Origin: Candidatus Bipolaricaulota bacterium
GTDB taxonomy: Bacteria; Bipolaricaulota; Bipolaricaulia; UBA7950; UBA9294
Direction: 5' to 3'
Length of the DNA: 35,579 nucleotides
Assembly (NCBI GenBank): GCA_030606565.1
Contig: JAUWGE010000018.1
Span: forward strand, 1 to 35,579
Shown here: positions 32,136 to 35,579 of the stretch, piece by piece
Position numbering within the stretch: position 1 is the stretch's first letter
How the letters are laid out: every line of letters starts with the position of its first letter
Translations under genes and position numbers: made by a program
Notes under the pieces: generated by a model
The model's input: only the letters and a program-made list of their open reading frames with translations
Told to the model about the DNA's origin: nothing
The model's database searches: none

Positions 32136-32786
32136 ATGGCGATCAGAGTGGATAGACGACTCATAACGGTAATCATACTGGGGTTTCTCGGCCTGGCATT
32201 GGTCAGTGGTACAGCGTTATCGCAGACGGCTCCGCAACTCACGGACTTCTTCGGCTTGGGAGAGTATCCCGGCGGAACATTGAAGGCGGTCTTCAAGCTC
32301 CAACGGGGAGGTGAGGATGCGGCTGTGCACTATCACACGGTGGAGATCGTGCCGAACGGGGACCTTTATGATGTGACCGAAACGATTGAGAGTCCCGGCC
32401 AGTCGGCGGAGGAAATCAGTACTGGTGGTGGCCGGTCAGGTGCGGCAGGCGCCGTTGGCGCAAAATATGATGAGGAGAAGGCAGCGACCATTGACCTTTC
32501 TCCTCTTCAGACACTGGCAGAACGGAACGTCGAGATCGAGCCGAACCAGAACTACTACCTCCCCGATGGAGCGAGGCTGGTCACCGAGGGATGGGATCAG
32601 ATCGCGGGGATCGACGTGATCATGGCGATCTTCCTTCATCCAAGCTTTCCAAATCAACGCGTTCAGGTTGCCTTGGCCGATCCAGATACAAACGCTTTGC
32701 TTGCGTTTCCGCCCCTGCTCATCAAGGAAGTGGACGGTGAGGTGCAGTACCGGGTTGAACTGATCGAATTCGTACACACATATTAG
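32136..32786 (+). CDS. Exported protein of unknown function
   Basis: A 216-residue protein with a signal peptide (RRLITVIILGFLGLALVSG, cleavage near TALS-Q). No family is recognised. The mature part has alternating polar and hydrophobic strands and a Gly-rich loop STGGGRSGAAGAVGAKYDEE. ATG 32136 has GGAGG eight bases upstream and gives a clean signal peptide; an upstream ATG at 32100 lies inside the lipoprotein gene. It is 10 bp from both neighbours, so it belongs to the operon with the MacB-type transporter and may be its substrate or partner. Confidence 0.78.
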   Translation: MAIRVDRRLITVIILGFLGLALVSGTALSQTAPQLTDFFGLGEYPGGTLKAVFKLQRGGEDAAVHYHTVEIVPNGDLYDVTETIESPGQSAEEISTGGGRSGAAGAVGAKYDEEKAATIDLSPLQTLAERNVEIEPNQNYYLPDGARLVTEGWDQIAGIDVIMAIFLHPSFPNQRVQVALADPDTNALLAFPPLLIKEVDGEVQYRVELIEFVHTY

Positions 32787-32795
32787 GGAGAAGAG

Positions 32796-33470
32796 ATGAT
32801 TAAACTCGACCACGTCGTCAGGACCTACCAGATGGGGAAGACGACGGTTCAGGCATTGAGGGGCGTGGACCTTGAGATCCACGACGGAGAACTGGTCGCG
32901 ATCATGGGACCCTCCGGATCGGGGAAGAGCACGTTGATGCACCTCTTGGGCGGTCTCGATCAGCCCGATGAAGGTTCCGTGGTCTTCGGAGATCAGGATA
33001 TATCTAAGCAGAGCCGCGACTTTCTTGCCGAGCTTCGCGGAAAGAGGGTCGGGTTCGTCTTTCAGACGTTCAGCCTCATCCCCACCCTCACCGCGCTCGA
33101 CAACGTGGAGCTCCCGATGATGTATCAGGGGGTTGAGCGGAAAGTGAGGCGCGAACGTGCTCAGCACCTGCTCGAACAGGTGGGGCTCGGTGATCGTCTC
33201 AATCATCGACCGACAGAGCTCTCTGGCGGCGAGCAGCAGCGGGTGGCGACAGCGCGCGCGTTGGCCAACGATCCCGAGGTCCTGCTTGCAGATGAGCCGA
33301 CGGGAAACCTGGATTCAAAGTCTGGCAAGCAGATCATGCAGCTCCTCACGCAGCTGAACGAAGAGAAGGGGATGACCGTCATCCTCGTGACCCACGATGC
33401 AACGATCGCCGGTTATGCGCAGCGAACGATCCATATCTTTGACGGACGGATCGGCGATGCGGCCGATTGA
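32796..33470 (+). CDS. MacB/LolD-type ABC transporter ATPase
   Basis: A 224-residue ATPase. It has Walker A GPSGSGKST (residues 38-46), the Q-loop in GFVFQTFSLIPTLTALDNVELPM, signature LSGGEQQRVA, Walker B VLLADEPTGNLDS and the H-loop VTHD. The MDR-type spacing and N-terminal KLDHVVRTYQMGKTTVQALRGV are those of LolD/MacB ATPases. It powers the permease encoded 15 bp downstream. These transporters do mechanotransmission in the periplasm or extract lipoproteins rather than moving solute through a channel. Confidence 0.93.
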   Translation: MIKLDHVVRTYQMGKTTVQALRGVDLEIHDGELVAIMGPSGSGKSTLMHLLGGLDQPDEGSVVFGDQDISKQSRDFLAELRGKRVGFVFQTFSLIPTLTALDNVELPMMYQGVERKVRRERAQHLLEQVGLGDRLNHRPTELSGGEQQRVATARALANDPEVLLADEPTGNLDSKSGKQIMQLLTQLNEEKGMTVILVTHDATIAGYAQRTIHIFDGRIGDAAD

Positions 33471-33485
33471 GAGGAGGAATAAGCG

Positions 33486-34766
33486 ATGTTTCGCGATAAT
33501 ATCAGGTTGGCTTTTCACAACATTCGGCACCGCCAGGTTCGTTCGTGGTTGACGATTCTCGGCATCGTTGTCGGGGTCGCTGCCGTCGTTGCCCTGATCT
33601 CGATCGGTGAGGGGATGCAGAATTCAATCGAGGAGCAGTTTGAATCGATCGGATACAACACAATCATACTCTCCCCAGGAGGGTCTACGGAGCAGGCAAG
33701 CGGGCCAGAGGGAAGAATGGGGGTGTTGAAGGCAATGTTCGGCGGTGGCAAACCCGCCGTTGTGGATCTGTCGGTTCTCGACCGACTCCCCCAGGTTGTA
33801 AGCTTCGGAGCCCAGCGCATCGAAACAGGGATGATCGCCTCGGAGAACCTAGATGGCCAGGCGTTCCTACGGATCACCGGGCTCACCTATGGGATGACTG
33901 ATTACTTCAATGCCTACTTCAACGGGTTCCCCATCGCGCAAGGGCGGAACTTCGATCAATCGGACCGGTCTGTGATCGTTCTCGGGGCTCAGGTAGCGAC
34001 CGACCTGGGTGTGGCCGTTGGTGACCAAGTTCAGATCGAGACGACCGATTTTGAAGTGATCGGCATCCTGGAATCAACCGCGACCGAAGGGAAGGGAACA
34101 GGGGGAGCGATGACCTTCCGTGGTATGGATACCGGTCTGTTCGTCCCGATCGAATCGCTAGAAACGCTCTACGGCGGAGAAGGGAAGATCTCCCAAGCAC
34201 TTGTCGAAGTAACCGACCAGACCGATGTAGTAGAGGCATCTCAGGCGATAAAAAACCTCTTCTCTCAGTTTGAAACACCGGTTCAAACGATAACCGCCGA
34301 GGAGATGAGCGAGCAGATGAAGTCTGTCATGGCAAGCATCCAGATGACCCTGACGGCAATCGCTGCGATCTCGCTTCTGGTCGGGGCAATCGGTGTGATG
34401 AACACCATGTTTACCTCGGTTCTGGAACGGACTCGCGAGATAGGGATCATGAAGGCCATTGGGGCGAAGGATCGGCACGTGCTAAGCCTCTTCATGATCG
34501 AATCGGGATTGTTGGGGATCATCGGTGGGGCGATCGGTGTCCTGGCTGGGGTTGCCATCAGCAGTCTCGCGGGAGGGGTGCTGAGTGGGGCACTCGCAGT
34601 GGGTCCTGGCAGCGGTGGCATCAGCGTATCGTTCGCCGCCTCGTACAGCCCGTGGTTGATCATCGGCGCGCTGCTAGCCTCGTTTGTCTTGGGAGCGATC
34701 GCCGGAGTTCTCCCCGCACGACGCGGAGCGAAACTCAGGCCGGTGGAGGCGTTGCGCTACGAATAG
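33486..34766 (+). CDS. MacB-type ABC permease (FtsX superfamily)
   Basis: A 426-residue membrane protein. One membrane helix at residues about 19-43 (SWLTILGIVVGVAAVVALISIG) is followed by a large periplasmic MacB_PCD domain, then three helices in the FtsX domain from about residue 278: TLTAIAAISLLVGAIGVMNTMFTSVLERTREIGIMKAIGAK is the family signature, and the end is VLPARRGAKLRPVEALRYE. ATG 33486 has GAGGAGG upstream. A separate ATPase and permease, unlike fused E. coli MacB, is common in this family. A MacA-like adaptor is not seen. Confidence 0.92.
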   Translation: MFRDNIRLAFHNIRHRQVRSWLTILGIVVGVAAVVALISIGEGMQNSIEEQFESIGYNTIILSPGGSTEQASGPEGRMGVLKAMFGGGKPAVVDLSVLDRLPQVVSFGAQRIETGMIASENLDGQAFLRITGLTYGMTDYFNAYFNGFPIAQGRNFDQSDRSVIVLGAQVATDLGVAVGDQVQIETTDFEVIGILESTATEGKGTGGAMTFRGMDTGLFVPIESLETLYGGEGKISQALVEVTDQTDVVEASQAIKNLFSQFETPVQTITAEEMSEQMKSVMASIQMTLTAIAAISLLVGAIGVMNTMFTSVLERTREIGIMKAIGAKDRHVLSLFMIESGLLGIIGGAIGVLAGVAISSLAGGVLSGALAVGPGSGGISVSFAASYSPWLIIGALLASFVLGAIAGVLPARRGAKLRPVEALRYE

Positions 34767-34771
34767 GAAGG

Positions 34772-34855
34772 TGGATTGACTGATTGAATGATCGGAGGAT
34801 TGAATGATTGAACAAATCGTTAAGTCACTCAATCGCTAAATCACTCAATCCCTTA
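34772..34855 (+). repeat. GATTGA-type intergenic repeats after the MacB-type permease
   Basis: Units such as GATTGAATGATCGG (34786-34799) and, after AACAAATCG, the complementary AAGTCACTCAATCGC and AAATCACTCAATCCC produce an imperfect inverted repeat. The sequence belongs to the same family as 28711-28860. Confidence 0.65.
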
Positions 34856-34875
34856 AGTACTAAGGAGGGCAGCTG

Positions 34876-35579
34876 GTGACTATAAACAGGGTGTTTGTAA
34901 TAGTGTCTATCTTGATTCTAGGGCTGGGAATGGGAGCGTTTAGTAAGGCGTTCGGCGAGTGGGATACAACAATTGTTATATCGGCCGAGGCCGGGTCACT
35001 CTCCCTCGCCGGATCACGATCCACGCTCAAAGCAAGTTATTTTGCCGGAGAGGTTGCCGATGCATCTAACCGCACGCTTTCCGCCCTATTCATAACGGAT
35101 AAGGGCCTTACCGACACCGGGCTGGGCGTGCAGGCGTTCTTCGGGCTCCCGCTGATTACAGGCAAACCCCCTTCCACCTTTCGCATCTCGACCTACTTGA
35201 AGGACGACATCGTGATCGACTGGCCGATCGGAACCTGGACCCTCCTCTCGGATACCTCGTTCTCCGTTACAACAGCCTCCCTGCAATACGGGTGGATGGA
35301 GTGCATCATTGCGGCTTACGGCACCAAAATATCGGGGGCGTTCCTGTTGATACCAACTCAAACGGGGCACACCCTCGGTGCGGAGCTTGCCTTGCAAGGG
35401 ACGACCATCGCGGGGATGGCGCTGGAAGCGGTCACAACCTTCGGCGTGGGAGCCACTCTGTCAGAGGCAACGAAAGCCTCGCCCACTGCCAATACCTGTT
35501 TCTGCTACACGGGGACGGACATCTCCCTGAGCGGTCTTGCACTAGGATGCGTTCACTACGAGAACCTCACTCGGTTCAG
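34876..35579 (+). CDS. Exported protein, partial (C-terminus beyond window)
   Basis: The frame is open from GTG 34876 to the right edge, at least 234 residues. GGAGG lies eight bases before the GTG. Residues 1-25 form a signal peptide (INRVFVIVSILILGLGMGAFSKA, cleavage near FG-E). The mature part is Thr/Ser/Gly-rich and looks beta-strand-rich, with a few cysteines late (CFCYTG). I recognise no family. It follows the MacB-type transporter after the repeat spacer; whether it is co-transcribed is unclear. Confidence 0.78.
   Translation, partial: MTINRVFVIVSILILGLGMGAFSKAFGEWDTTIVISAEAGSLSLAGSRSTLKASYFAGEVADASNRTLSALFITDKGLTDTGLGVQAFFGLPLITGKPPSTFRISTYLKDDIVIDWPIGTWTLLSDTSFSVTTASLQYGWMECIIAAYGTKISGAFLLIPTQTGHTLGAELALQGTTIAGMALEAVTTFGVGATLSEATKASPTANTCFCYTGTDISLSGLALGCVHYENLTRF

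Overview
The window comes from a diderm bacterium with strong GGAGG-type ribosome binding sites, frequent GTG starts and a hopanoid pathway. The phylum cannot be fixed from the sequence alone. A deep-branching uncultured lineage (Bipolaricaulota/Acetothermia-like) is a guess. A core metabolic block on the right sits beside an accessory, defence-rich block on the left.

Positions 1-4108 (minus strand) hold three exported proteins: a protein with four tandem PPC-like repeats that runs off the left edge, a papain-like C39-type cysteine peptidase, and a larger exported protein. Positions 4139-14210 are accessory. The centrepiece is a five-gene minus-strand operon (8925-5150): QueC-like, TGT-like, CD-NTase, two-TM SLATT effector and HhH/OGG-like protein. 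This matches type IV CBASS, the class carrying nucleobase-modifying accessory enzymes. Its genes overlap or nearly touch, a consensus-like promoter lies just upstream, and a degenerate direct repeat flanks it at 4425 and 9245. Next to it, two about 90% identical copies of the 3' end of a flavodoxin gene (9269 and 11633) bracket a segment with a tiny lysine-rich gene and an AbiEi-AbiEii fusion whose junction appears to have lost the usual end of one partner and start of the other. A UPF0158 gene and a higBA toxin-antitoxin pair with a promoter/operator palindrome complete the block.

Positions 14327-20579 carry housekeeping and poorly known genes: RNase HI, a D-2-hydroxyacid dehydrogenase, a duplicated CQLG-motif protein, a DUF401 permease, an MscS channel, a fucose-isomerase-like protein and a DUF3467 protein. 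Positions 20618-31137 look like one long plus-strand transcription unit. A NarL/DegS-type histidine kinase and two response regulators run by overlap into a prenyl diphosphate synthase, hpnH, hpnG, ispG, squalene-hopene cyclase, ispH, yjbQ and hpnC. The last two steps of the MEP pathway, prenyl chain building, squalene formation, cyclisation and side-chain addition are thus together, probably under envelope-responsive control.

Positions 31502-34766 encode an envelope cluster: a Spy/CpxP-like lipoprotein, an exported protein and a MacB-type ABC ATPase and permease. The window ends inside another exported protein. Two intergenic spacers (28711-28860 and 34772-34855) share GATTGA-rich repeats.
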